From contig CAYPTB010000004.1 of assembly GCA_964413535.1 (NCBI GenBank), positions 123,082 through 187,081 on the forward strand: 64,000 bases of DNA. The letters are read 5' to 3'. Below the pieces are notes generated by a model, which worked only from the letters and a program-made list of their open reading frames with translations, had not been told where the DNA came from and searched no databases. Origin of the DNA: CAYPTB01 sp964413535 (GTDB lineage Bacteria > Planctomycetota > UBA1135 > GCA-002686595). The position numbers and the translations under genes are program-made. This document shows positions 26,121-34,845 of the stretch, piece after piece (the stretch's first letter is position 1; every line of letters starts with the position of its first letter).

Positions 26121-26244
26121 CTCTCGCTGCGCCCCTTCCTCTTTCATCGTCGACTCCTGCGGCCCATGGCCGGCGTAAGGAGGCGACGCCCCTATCCCTG
26201 ATCAGCCTTTGCGACGCGGTAATGGTCTTCTCGAGCAGCACAGA
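26121..26244. repeat. 124-bp dispersed repeat, copy 1
   Basis: This stretch aligns without gaps to 44104-44227 with about seven mismatches. Read on the minus strand it includes GGAGTCGACGATGAAAGAGG, resembling a ribosome site and start, and lies directly upstream of the recombinase remnant. It may be the leading end of the same mobile unit. Confidence 0.7.
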
Positions 26245-26424
26245 GTCCCGCGGGGTCGAGAACAAACGGTCGATGCCGGCGGTAGGCTCCATCGACGGGA
26301 CGAGGGACGCCGGCGCGCGGTCCCCGGAGCGCCGGCTTACGCCGGGGCAAGGAAGCGCGCCGGTGGGCTTCAGCCGGGGGTCGGCGAGGGGCCGACCGTT
26401 GCAGGAAGTCCCCGAGGGCGGCGC

Positions 26425-29400
26425 ATGGCAACGACGGAACCCGACTATTCGGCGGTCGCCGAGCTCTACGACGGCGGTCGGTTCTTGAGCGCCCTGCGCC
26501 TCGGCGAGCGTTCCGCCCCGCTGCGCGAGTGGCGGAGCCTCGAGGGCCGCATCCTGGCGGGACGCCTCGCCGCCTGGGTCGGCTCCTGGCGTCTCTCCTG
26601 CGCGATCCACACGCGGCTGTACCGCGACGAGCCGCGCGAGCCGCGGGCGCTGTACTACCACCTGCACGCGATCGGCGCGCGCGGGCGGCTGCTCGAGAGA
26701 CACGCGCTCCTGCGGGCCGAGCGGCCCTTCTCCGACGCGGACGACGAGACCCGCGCGCACCTGTTCGGGCTCCTCGCCCGCGCGGAGGCGACGTTCCGTG
26801 ACTTCGACGCGGCGGAGGAGGCGCTGCGGCTCGGGGAGGAGATTTGCCCGGGCGATCCCTGGCTCGAGCTCGAGCGCGCCCACGTGCTCGAGGCCGAGGA
26901 TCGCTACGCCGAGGCGCTGCGCGCGGCGGAGCGCGCGCTCGAGGCGCGTCCCTGGTACGCCCCGGCGGTCCACACGCGCGCGCAGGGACTCGTGCTGCTC
27001 GGGCGTCAGGACGAGGCGAGCGAGTTCCTGCAGGAGGTGATCCAGCGCAACGAGAACGGGCCCGCGGCGGCGCAGCTCGCGGCGCTCCAGCGCGAGCGCG
27101 GGCGGTACGACGACGCCTGGAAGTCGCTCGACCGGTTCGAGGAGCTCTCGCCGCTCCTCGACAAGGACACGGCTTCCTGGTTCTGCGCGCTGCGGTCGGA
27201 CCTCGCCTGGGTGCGCGGCGACCGCGAGGCGTCGGAACGCTACGCGCGCCGCGTCGACTCGCCCTTCCACCGGAAAGTCGCCGAGCGGCTCGCCGACCCG
27301 AACGTCGGCGGCCGGCGAGTCGTCCTGCCGGTGGCGTTCGTGCGGCAGCACCACAAGACCTGCGGTCCGGCGACCCTCGCCGCGCTGTCGGCCTGGCTCG
27401 GCGTGCCCGTCGAGCACCTGCGCGTCGCGGACGAGATCTGGTACGGCGGCACGACCGACCTGAACGAGCGGCGCTGGGCGACCGCGAACGGCTTCGTTGC
27501 GCGCGAGTTCACGGTGAACGCGGACGACGCGCGCGAGCTGATTGACCGCGGCTTCCCCTTCGCCGTAGCGACCGTCGAGACGTCCAACGCGCACCTCCAG
27601 GCGTTCATCGGCTACGACGACACGCGCGGCACGTTCCTCGTCCGCGACCCCTGGGTGCCGAGCGTGGGCGAGTGCCTGGCCGAGGAGTTCTTCGAGCACT
27701 ACCGGTCGCGCGGCCCGCGGGGCATGGTGATCGTGCCCGCGTCGCGCGCCAGCGAGCTCTCGGACCTCGAGCTCTGCGACGAGCGCATCTACGACCGCTA
27801 CCACGCCGTCCAGGACGCGCTGGCCGACCACGATCGGGAGCGGGCGTTCCGCGAGCACCGCGCACTGCTCGAGGCGGACCCCGAGCACCTGCTCGCGATC
27901 CTCGGCCGGCAGGCGCTGTGCGCCTATGACCAGGACGTGGTCGGGCTCCTGTCGTGCGTGGAGCGCCTGCTCGAGCGCTTCCCGGACGACGGGCTGTACA
28001 ACATCCAGAAGCACGCCTGCCTGCGGGACCTCGGCCGCCGCGAGGAGCGCCTCGCGTTCCTCGAAGACGCGTGGCAGCGGATCGGCGACCCCGTCTTCGC
28101 GCGCTTCCTCGCGGACGAGCTCGGAGCCGAGGCGCGTGAGAGCGCCCGCGCGAAGCGGCTCCTGCGGAGCGCGCTGCGCCGCGAGCCGCTCGACGCGCTG
28201 ACCTACTCGATGCTCGGCACGCGCGAGTGGAACGAGCGCTCGTTCGACCGCGCGCTCGAGCTCCTGCGCATCGCCGCCTGCCTCGACGAGACGAACGAGG
28301 ACTTCGCGCAGACATATTTCGCGGCCAGCGTGGCGCGCGGTCGTCGCGCCGAGGCGCTCGCGCTGCTCCGCGGCCGCTTCCGGCGCTTCGCCGCGAAGTC
28401 GGGCTTCCCCGGGAGGACGCTGTTCCTCGCGCTCGAGCAGCTCCAGAGGCTCGACGACGCGTTCCGCGTGCTCGGGTCGGCGCTCGAGGAGCGTCCCGGC
28501 GACGGGGACCTCGCGATCTTCGCAGCCGAGGCGTACGGGCGCTACGGCCGGTTCGAGGAGGCGCGCCGGGAGCTGGCGCGCGCCGAGGGAACGGGCAAGG
28601 AGACCGCGCGCCGCCGCGCGGCCGCGGGCCTCGCGCTGCACGTGGGCGAGCTCGACGACGCGCTGGCTCACCTGCGCGCCGTCCTCGAGAGCGAGCCGCT
28701 CGACGTGGGCGTCCACGCAGAGCTCCTGCGCGTGCTCACCGCGACGCGCGGGCAGGACGCGGCGCGCGAGCACGTCGTCGAGGTCGAGCGCACGTTCCCG
28801 TTTCACGCCCCGCTCCGGCGCCTCTTCGTCGAGTCGATCGGCGAGCGCGACCCGGCCTGGGCCGAGGCGGCCCTGCGCGAGCTGCTCGACCGCGACCCGA
28901 CCGACGCCTGGGCCCAGCGCGAGCTGGCGCTGCGATTGGAGGCGCTCGGTCAGCTCGACGAGGCGATCGACGTCGCGCGCCGCGCGGTCGACCTCGAGCC
29001 CCACGCGGCGGCCGGGCGCGCGATCCTCGGACACCTCTCGCGCTCGAAGGGAGCGACCGCCGACGCCGTGCGCGAGCTGCGCGGGGCGCTGGAGCTGAGC
29101 GTCGACTACCCGCCGGCGCTCTACGAGCTCGTCGCCCTCGCGTTGACGGGCGCCGAGCGGCGCGAGCACGTCGCCTTCGCCGAGCGGGAGCTCCTGCGCC
29201 AGCACACGAGCGGCGACGGCGTCCTCGCCTGGTGGGAGATCGCGAGGAACGTGCTCGACGGCGAGGAGGTCCTGCTGGCGCTCGAGCGGCTCCGGGAGCG
29301 CCATCCGGAGCTGTGGCAGCCGCGCTCCGCGCTCGTCGGTCAACTCGCCGCGCTCGACCGCGCCGCTGACGCGCGCTCGACCGCGGCCAAGGCCACGGAG

Positions 29401-31401
29401 GAGTTCCCGCTCGTCCCCGAGCTGTGGTTCGATACCGCGCGCGTCAGCGCCGCGCTCGGCGACGCCGCGGGCGAGGAGCGCGCGCTCGAGCGGGCGCTCG
29501 CGATCCGGCCCGGCTGGAGCCCGGGCCTCCGAGAGCTCGCGGCCGCACGCGAGCGGCGTGGCGAGCTCCGCGCCGCGCGCGACCTGCTCGAGCGCGCCGT
29601 CGCGCGCGATCCGCTCGACGTCGGGAACCTCGGCGCCCTCGCCACGGTGCTCTCGAAGCTTGGCGACGACGCCGGGGCGCTCGACCGCCTGCAGCACGCG
29701 GTGCAGCTCGAGCCCGGCTACCGCGCGGCGTGGGCGATGCTGGCCGAGGTCGCGAGCCGCCTCGACCGCCGCGGCGTCGTCGAGCGGCTCGCGCGCGGGC
29801 TCGTCGAGTCCCGACCGAACGAGGCGCGCAGCTACGTCGTCGCCGCGCGCGTCCTCGCGGGTCCGGAGCACCTCGAGGAGCGGCTCGCCTTCCTCGAGCG
29901 CGCGGTCGAGCTCAACCCGCTGGGCGTCGACGCATGGGACATCCGCGCGACGCTGCTCGCGGAGGCCGGGCGCTTCGACGAGGCGCTCGATGTCTGCCGG
30001 TCCTTCCCGGGCGGGCACGCGCCGCCGGAGCTCGCCGCGCGCGCAGCGTGGGTGCTCGCCGCGATGGGTGACCGCGACGCGGCGCTCGCCGCGATGCGCG
30101 ACGTGGTCGCCGGCGAGCCCAACCACGGGTGGGCCTGGATGCAGATCGCCGACTGGAGCGAGGCGGCAGGCGACTTCGAGGCCTCGCTGGCCGCGGCCGA
30201 GCAGCTCGCACGCATCACGCCCGTCGACGCCGTGACGCAGAGCTACCTCGCGCACGCGGCGCGCCTCACCGGCGACGGGGCGAGGGCGAAGCAGGCCTTC
30301 CGGCGCGCGCTCGAGGTCGCGCCGGACCACGCCTTCGCGAGCGTGAACCTGTTCGACATGGAGCTGCAGGACGGCGAGCTCGACGCGGCGCGGGCGACGC
30401 TTGCGCTCCTGGTGAAGCACTGCTCCGGCCCGTTCGCCGACCAGCGCGGCGTGGAGCTCGCCGCGCAGACCCGCGACGCGGAGGGCGCGAGCGCGCACCT
30501 GCGTTCGCTCCTGTGCGCGCCGGACGCGGTCCGACCGGCGTGGGACGCGGCGCTCGACGCGCTGGCGAAGGCGGGAATGGACGATGTCGTCGACGGGCTC
30601 CTGTCCGAGCTCCTCGAGTCGCCCGAAGCCAACGGCGAGGTCGGCGCCCTGTGGATGGAGAAGCTCGTCGCGCGCGAGAAGCCGGCGAGCTGCGAGCGGG
30701 AGCTCGCGGCGCGGCGCCACCGCGACGGGATCGCCCGGTCGGCTGCGCGCGCCTACCTCGATGAGCTCGCGGAGCGCGGGGCGCGGCGGCGCGTGCGCTC
30801 CTTCGTCTCCCGCGAGCGCGACTGGCTGCGGGCCTCGACCACCACCTGGGGCGACATCGGCTCGGTCCTGGTGCGCGTCGACGACCGCGCGCGCGCGATC
30901 GAGTGGCTCTCCGACTGGCGCGAGCGCGAGGACGCGCTGCCCTGGATGCTCGCGAACCTCGCGGCGGCGCTGCGCGGGAGGCGTCGCCCGGACGAGGCCC
31001 ACGAGGTCTCGCGCAGCGCGCTGCTGCGCGCCGAGGACCACTGCACGGGCATGCACCGTTTGTGGCTCGCGTCCGACGCCTTGGTAGCGGACGACCTCGC
31101 GGAGGCCGCGGCGCACCTCGCCGCCGTCCCGCAGGACGAGCTCTCGCCGTTCTACGAGTTCCTGCGCGGAGCGATCGGCGCCGCCGTGTCGGTCGCAGAC
31201 CTCGACCCGCACCGCGCGAGCGAAGCGGCGCGGAGCGCGCGAGCCCGGCTCGACCACTGCGTACGGGCCTACCCGCGGTTCGGCCAGCGCCCGCCTCTCC
31301 TGCGGACATGGCGCGCCGCCCTGCGCGTCGTCGGGCGGGCGGACCGCAGCATCCGGGGCCGGCTGTGGAGCGCCGCGCGCCGCATCGTCCTCGGCACCTG
31401 A
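26425..31401 (+). CDS. Giant C39-family peptidase-TPR protein
   Basis: I start at the ATG at 26425 (GAGGG six bases upstream), giving 1658 residues; the frame upstream overlaps the repeat and lacks coding character. Residues about 295-420 form a papain-like C39 domain: Cys313 in HHKTCGPATLA, His390 in NAHLQAFIGYD and Asp408 in VRDPW. The rest on both sides is long TPR/alpha-solenoid sequence, including units such as LDEAIDVARRAVDLEPHAAA. There is no signal peptide, membrane helix or ABC domain, so it is not a bacteriocin exporter. It resembles large cytoplasmic peptidase-TPR proteins that process or sense partner proteins. Its codon use is strongly G/C-ending. It is flanked on both sides by recombinase remnants. 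Confidence 0.85.
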   Translation: MATTEPDYSAVAELYDGGRFLSALRLGERSAPLREWRSLEGRILAGRLAAWVGSWRLSCAIHTRLYRDEPREPRALYYHLHAIGARGRLLERHALLRAERPFSDADDETRAHLFGLLARAEATFRDFDAAEEALRLGEEICPGDPWLELERAHVLEAEDRYAEALRAAERALEARPWYAPAVHTRAQGLVLLGRQDEASEFLQEVIQRNENGPAAAQLAALQRERGRYDDAWKSLDRFEELSPLLDKDTASWFCALRSDLAWVRGDREASERYARRVDSPFHRKVAERLADPNVGGRRVVLPVAFVRQHHKTCGPATLAALSAWLGVPVEHLRVADEIWYGGTTDLNERRWATANGFVAREFTVNADDARELIDRGFPFAVATVETSNAHLQAFIGYDDTRGTFLVRDPWVPSVGECLAEEFFEHYRSRGPRGMVIVPASRASELSDLELCDERIYDRYHAVQDALADHDRERAFREHRALLEADPEHLLAILGRQALCAYDQDVVGLLSCVERLLERFPDDGLYNIQKHACLRDLGRREERLAFLEDAWQRIGDPVFARFLADELGAEARESARAKRLLRSALRREPLDALTYSMLGTREWNERSFDRALELLRIAACLDETNEDFAQTYFAASVARGRRAEALALLRGRFRRFAAKSGFPGRTLFLALEQLQRLDDAFRVLGSALEERPGDGDLAIFAAEAYGRYGRFEEARRELARAEGTGKETARRRAAAGLALHVGELDDALAHLRAVLESEPLDVGVHAELLRVLTATRGQDAAREHVVEVERTFPFHAPLRRLFVESIGERDPAWAEAALRELLDRDPTDAWAQRELALRLEALGQLDEAIDVARRAVDLEPHAAAGRAILGHLSRSKGATADAVRELRGALELSVDYPPALYELVALALTGAERREHVAFAERELLRQHTSGDGVLAWWEIARNVLDGEEVLLALERLRERHPELWQPRSALVGQLAALDRAADARSTAAKATEEFPLVPELWFDTARVSAALGDAAGEERALERALAIRPGWSPGLRELAAARERRGELRAARDLLERAVARDPLDVGNLGALATVLSKLGDDAGALDRLQHAVQLEPGYRAAWAMLAEVASRLDRRGVVERLARGLVESRPNEARSYVVAARVLAGPEHLEERLAFLERAVELNPLGVDAWDIRATLLAEAGRFDEALDVCRSFPGGHAPPELAARAAWVLAAMGDRDAALAAMRDVVAGEPNHGWAWMQIADWSEAAGDFEASLAAAEQLARITPVDAVTQSYLAHAARLTGDGARAKQAFRRALEVAPDHAFASVNLFDMELQDGELDAARATLALLVKHCSGPFADQRGVELAAQTRDAEGASAHLRSLLCAPDAVRPAWDAALDALAKAGMDDVVDGLLSELLESPEANGEVGALWMEKLVAREKPASCERELAARRHRDGIARSAARAYLDELAERGARRRVRSFVSRERDWLRASTTTWGDIGSVLVRVDDRARAIEWLSDWREREDALPWMLANLAAALRGRRRPDEAHEVSRSALLRAEDHCTGMHRLWLASDALVADDLAEAAAHLAAVPQDELSPFYEFLRGAIGAAVSVADLDPHRASEAARSARARLDHCVRAYPRFGQRPPLLRTWRAALRVVGRADRSIRGRLWSAARRIVLGT

Positions 31402-31793
31402 CCGGCTCGCCGCCCGTGCCGGGCGCGACACGTCGCTCGCGGGTTCGAACGGCGGAGCGCCGGTTCGTACACGAGGGCCTCGCCGTTCGCACGACCGGAG
31501 TTCCACGACGCTCCGGAGCTCGCCGAAGAGGATGTTCGCGATCTGGTCGAGACGATCCGTGCGCGGGTGCGGTCGCCGACGTCGAGGTTGTGGGTGCCGA
31601 AGGGCAGCACGTGGATCGTCCCGTCACGCGGGTCCTCGTACTGCACGTCGGCGAGGTCGCAGCCCAGGAAGCCCGCGCCGGGATGGAAGCGAAGCACCGT
31701 GCCGACGATGTCGGACGCGTGCCCCATGTGGGGATTGAATCGGATCACGACCTTCGAGCCAGGCGCGCAGGCCGCGGGGTTCTGTTCGCTCAT
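31269..31793 (-). CDS. Small SH3/KOW-like protein, C-terminus apparently frameshifted
   Basis: The first 75 residues from the ATG at 31793 read like a small beta-barrel protein (SKVVIRFNPHMGHASDIVGT, GAGFLGCDLADVQYED, GTIHVLPFGTHNLDVGDR). After that the frame turns into arginine-serine-rich sequence and runs antisense into the preceding gene. In another frame the same bases give LDQIANILFGELRSVVE, a sensible continuation, so a frameshift near 31580 is likely. Its start overlaps an upstream stop as ATGA, and that upstream frame ends in a recombinase-like tail, so the gene was once coupled to a serine recombinase. Confidence 0.5.
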   Translation of the reverse strand: MSEQNPAACAPGSKVVIRFNPHMGHASDIVGTVLRFHPGAGFLGCDLADVQYEDPRDGTIHVLPFGTHNLDVGDRTRARIVSTRSRTSSSASSGASWNSGRANGEALVYEPALRRSNPRATCRARHGRRAGQVPRTMRRAALHSRPRMLRSARPTTRRAARHVRRRGGRWPNRG

Positions 31794-31850
31794 GCCCCAT
31801 GTCCTTGCTCAGGAGGCGCGAAGTCATCCAGTCTTTTCTGGGCGAAGGTG
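31790..31850 (-). pseudogene. Orphan recombinase C-terminal tail
   Basis: The minus strand reads TFAQKRLDDFAPPEQGHGA and a TGA that overlaps the next ATG. The bases GCGAAGTCATCCAG within it recur at the end of the recombinase remnant near 36720. It is the last visible trace of a fifth leftward recombinase copy. Confidence 0.45.
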
Positions 31851-31937
31851 GATGGCGTTGGGCGGTGAGCTAAGAACACCGCGTCAGCGGGTCCCCAAGT
31901 GCGGGATCGCGGGGACGGGCGCGCATTCCGGCGCTGT

Positions 31938-34385
31938 CTAGCGCGCGCTCGCCTTGCGCCACACGACGTCGAATCGGACGGTTTCAGCGTCGTCCGGAAC
32001 GACGATCACGTCCGGCTCGAAGACTAGATCGACGTACGGGGAGAGGAAGCCGGGCGCGGAGAGGAGCTGGTAGTGTCCCGGCGGCACGCCATCGAGCACT
32101 TGAGGGTCGTCGTCGTAGATGGTGAGGTTGCGGAAGATCGTTACTCCGGAGACGAGCGTCTCGCTCGGCGTCCGCGGGCTGTCGGGGTCGAGCAACTGCT
32201 GCTTGGCATCCTCGACGATACTCTGCTCCACCAGCCAGGCACGCGCCATCGGCGGGTCGCAGCCGGGACCAGCGACCAGCGCGACGCGGACGCCCCGCTG
32301 AAGCGGGAACTCCAGCTCCGACGTCTCTCCCGAGACGATCCGAGCGGTCTGCCACAAGCCGGAGAAGCCGCGCTCTCCTGCGTGGGCGACGACGCGCCAG
32401 GATCCTGCGGCGAGCTCGACCTCGCGCCAGCCCGAGGCGTAGGGCGCCGTCTGGGACATCGATCCTAGGTCGTTCGTGAAGAGAGGTGTGATCTCGTACG
32501 ACGCATCGACGATCGGCTCGCGCGAGCGGGCGTCGAGGGTGCGCAAGCGCAGCGTTCCCTCCGCGCCGAGGTCGATGTCGACGCCGGAGGCGCCCGCGGC
32601 CACGTCCCGGCGCCGGTAGGAGATGCCGCCTCGGCCCACGGAGATCATGTACGGCTCAGGGACAGCGGGGACGGAGATGGCGTAGGCACCGTTCTCGTCA
32701 GCGGTCACGTTGTCGTGAAAGGTGGGACCGATCTTCGCGGCCGTCACGGTTTCGCCGGCGGCCGGACGTCCGTCGGGAAAGCGCACGTGGCCGCTGATCG
32801 GGAGCATAGGAATCTCGAGCGCGAAGTCGTAGTGCACGGCGGCGCTGGGCTCGATGTCGAGCGACACCTTCGCGCCGGGCAGGTCGAATTCCTCGAAGTC
32901 GTCCGTGTACGCGTACAGCTCTCCCGGGCCCGGTTCGACGCGCTCGAGGCGGAAGGAGCCGTTCAACGCGCGTGCACCCACGGAATCGTCCCCGGCCTCC
33001 CAGTCGACGTAGCCGGTGGCGGGCAGGCCGTTGACCGTCAACGTGCCGGTGATGACCGCGTGCGCCACCGGCTCCAGCACGACGTCGACGCGCTCCTCGC
33101 CGGGCAACGGGCAGGACGGCAGCGCGAGTTGGACCTCGCGATAGCCGTTGGCGGTGACCCGCAGCTCCTGGCCCGAGCGCCACGCCACGGCCCCGACCAC
33201 GCGGAAGCGACCGTCGGCGTCCGTCGTGCTCAGGGCGTGGGCGTCGTGCACGCGCCAAGCCGTGGGGAGCCCGGACAGGGGCTTGGTGTCCTGGATGTCG
33301 CGGATCCCCCAGACGCGCCCGACTCGAGTTGTCGCACCGGCGATCGGTCGCCCCGTCGCGTCGCGCACGCCTCCGGTGATCGGGACAAGCGGCACGAGCG
33401 TCAGCTCGACGCGCCTGACATCGAGGTCGAGCCGGTCGATGCTCGCTGAAAGGCCCGCATAGCCGGGATGCTCGACGACGACTTGCGAGGACACGACCCC
33501 GTCCACCGGCAGCGCAAACTCTCCGTTCGCGTCGGAGGTCGCGGAGTCGATTCCGTGTCGAACCACCGCATCGGCGACGGGGAGTGAAGTGGCGAGGTCG
33601 ACGACGCGACCCGCGAGACGAAGCCCCGTCGCGAGCGCGATGTCGAGACGCGTGTCCGTCGCATCCCGCGGCACGAGGAGCCTTGCCGTCGCACCGACGT
33701 TGCCTTCGGCCGTCGCGAGCCATCCGACGCGCGCGCTGCCAGGCACGGGGTCGAGCGCGAAGCGTCCGCTCGCGTCCGTCACGTCCTCCGCCGGCGGGCA
33801 CTCTCCGCACTCGCCGTGGGGAACGCGCACCACTGCGCCAGAGATGGCAGCGCCGGTCTCGGCATCGACGACGACTCCGCTGATACGCGCGCGATGGCGC
33901 AAGACGATCTTGGGGTGTCGCGTTACATTCCGTTGCTGCCGGTAGTGGAAGAAGCCGTCGGCTGAAACCTCCAGATGGACGCCCCGCTCGGGAAGGCTCG
34001 GAAGGATGAGCCGTGCGATTCCTTGGTCGTCCGCGGTGGCGATCGCTCGCGGAGATGGACCCCACGTTTCGACCCCTGCGCCGGGAATGGGGCCGCCGTC
34101 GACATCGACGATCCGGAGCTCGACGACAACAGTCGGATCTAACTTGGTAAGGGCCGCCGCGGCGAAGGTCGGTGACGTCTCGGACTCGGCGGCGAGGTCG
34201 CGTGCGCTGCCCGTCCCGATCTCGGCCGGCGAGTCGAGGGGCGCGGGACCGTCGCCACGTTCCACGGCGCGCGTCTCGCTGTGCGGTCGAAGCGAACCCG
34301 TGGCGGCTGGGCCACGATTGCGCATCGCGAGCCACACGAGCAGCGAAGCCAGCACGACGCCGAACCAGATGAGGTACTTGCGCAT
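31938..34385 (-). CDS. Membrane-anchored carboxypeptidase-regulatory-like repeat protein A
   Basis: The protein has 815 residues from the ATG at 34385, beginning with a signal anchor (MRKYLIWFGVVLASLLVWLA). The outer part is a string of CarboxypepD_reg-type beta-sandwich domains, seen as repeated pairs such as VVVELRIVDVDGGPIPGAGV, ISGVVVDAETGAAISGAVV, LAGRVVDLATSLPVADAVV and ITGTLTVNGLPATGY. Such domains serve as structural or binding modules on the cell surface. The gene at 52275 is a full-length paralogue. Their DNA similarity extends about 85 bases upstream of the start, so the promoter was duplicated too. An in-frame start at 34469 is possible, but it lies in poorly coding sequence. Confidence 0.85.
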   Translation of the reverse strand: MRKYLIWFGVVLASLLVWLAMRNRGPAATGSLRPHSETRAVERGDGPAPLDSPAEIGTGSARDLAAESETSPTFAAAALTKLDPTVVVELRIVDVDGGPIPGAGVETWGPSPRAIATADDQGIARLILPSLPERGVHLEVSADGFFHYRQQRNVTRHPKIVLRHRARISGVVVDAETGAAISGAVVRVPHGECGECPPAEDVTDASGRFALDPVPGSARVGWLATAEGNVGATARLLVPRDATDTRLDIALATGLRLAGRVVDLATSLPVADAVVRHGIDSATSDANGEFALPVDGVVSSQVVVEHPGYAGLSASIDRLDLDVRRVELTLVPLVPITGGVRDATGRPIAGATTRVGRVWGIRDIQDTKPLSGLPTAWRVHDAHALSTTDADGRFRVVGAVAWRSGQELRVTANGYREVQLALPSCPLPGEERVDVVLEPVAHAVITGTLTVNGLPATGYVDWEAGDDSVGARALNGSFRLERVEPGPGELYAYTDDFEEFDLPGAKVSLDIEPSAAVHYDFALEIPMLPISGHVRFPDGRPAAGETVTAAKIGPTFHDNVTADENGAYAISVPAVPEPYMISVGRGGISYRRRDVAAGASGVDIDLGAEGTLRLRTLDARSREPIVDASYEITPLFTNDLGSMSQTAPYASGWREVELAAGSWRVVAHAGERGFSGLWQTARIVSGETSELEFPLQRGVRVALVAGPGCDPPMARAWLVEQSIVEDAKQQLLDPDSPRTPSETLVSGVTIFRNLTIYDDDPQVLDGVPPGHYQLLSAPGFLSPYVDLVFEPDVIVVPDDAETVRFDVVWRKASAR

Positions 34386-34482
34386 TCGAGGCAGAACCCA
34401 ACGCTGAGGACGGGAACCCAGAATATCCCTCACGGTTCGATGTGTCGCACCGACTCTCGGCCTGACCAATCAGGGTTCCCAC

Positions 34483-34815
34483 TTGAACGCCGCAGCGCTC
34501 GCTCGGACACGCGTAGATTGCCCGCGAGGATGCGCTCTTGCACCTCCGGCGCGAGCAGCACGAGCTTCATCACCTGCGTCATCCTCGCCCGGTCTCGCGC
34601 GCGTCGGCGGGCACGGGTCCGGTCGGGTGTCAGTTGAGGCGCTCGATAGCGCGCCCGCAGGAGGCGAACCTTGCGATGAGCGCGCCGCTCGTCGAGAGCG
34701 GCCGGAACCGGGGGTCACAGCCGCCGCGGTTGGCCCACAGGTGCCTCTGCACTGCGTCCCGCACGCCCGGCTCGACGATGGCGTCGTGCTGCGCCCCGAC
34801 CATTCGTTCCTCCCT
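34483..34815 (-). pseudogene. Serine recombinase remnant with HTH-like tail
   Basis: The minus strand encodes GAQHDAIVEPGVRDAVQRHL and LSTSGALIA (end of a Recombinase domain), and then in another frame MTQVMKLVLLAPEVQERIL followed by LRVSERALRR. The latter is the helix-turn-helix-like tail also seen at 36733 and 52081. The parts are in different frames and no resolvase domain remains. It occupies the gap upstream of the rhomboid gene. Confidence 0.7.
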
Positions 34816-34845
34816 GAATGGAAGTCGCCATACTTGCGGCGGGCG

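Noticed and set aside
26425..31401. Bacteriocin export system, from the C39 domain
   Set aside because: No ABC ATPase, membrane domain or double-glycine peptide was found nearby.
26074..31506. 1810-codon open frame on the minus strand opposite the C39-TPR gene
   Set aside because: It is antisense to a gene with clear domains and consists of E-R-V-A-rich, low-information sequence, a normal by-product of G/C-ending codons.
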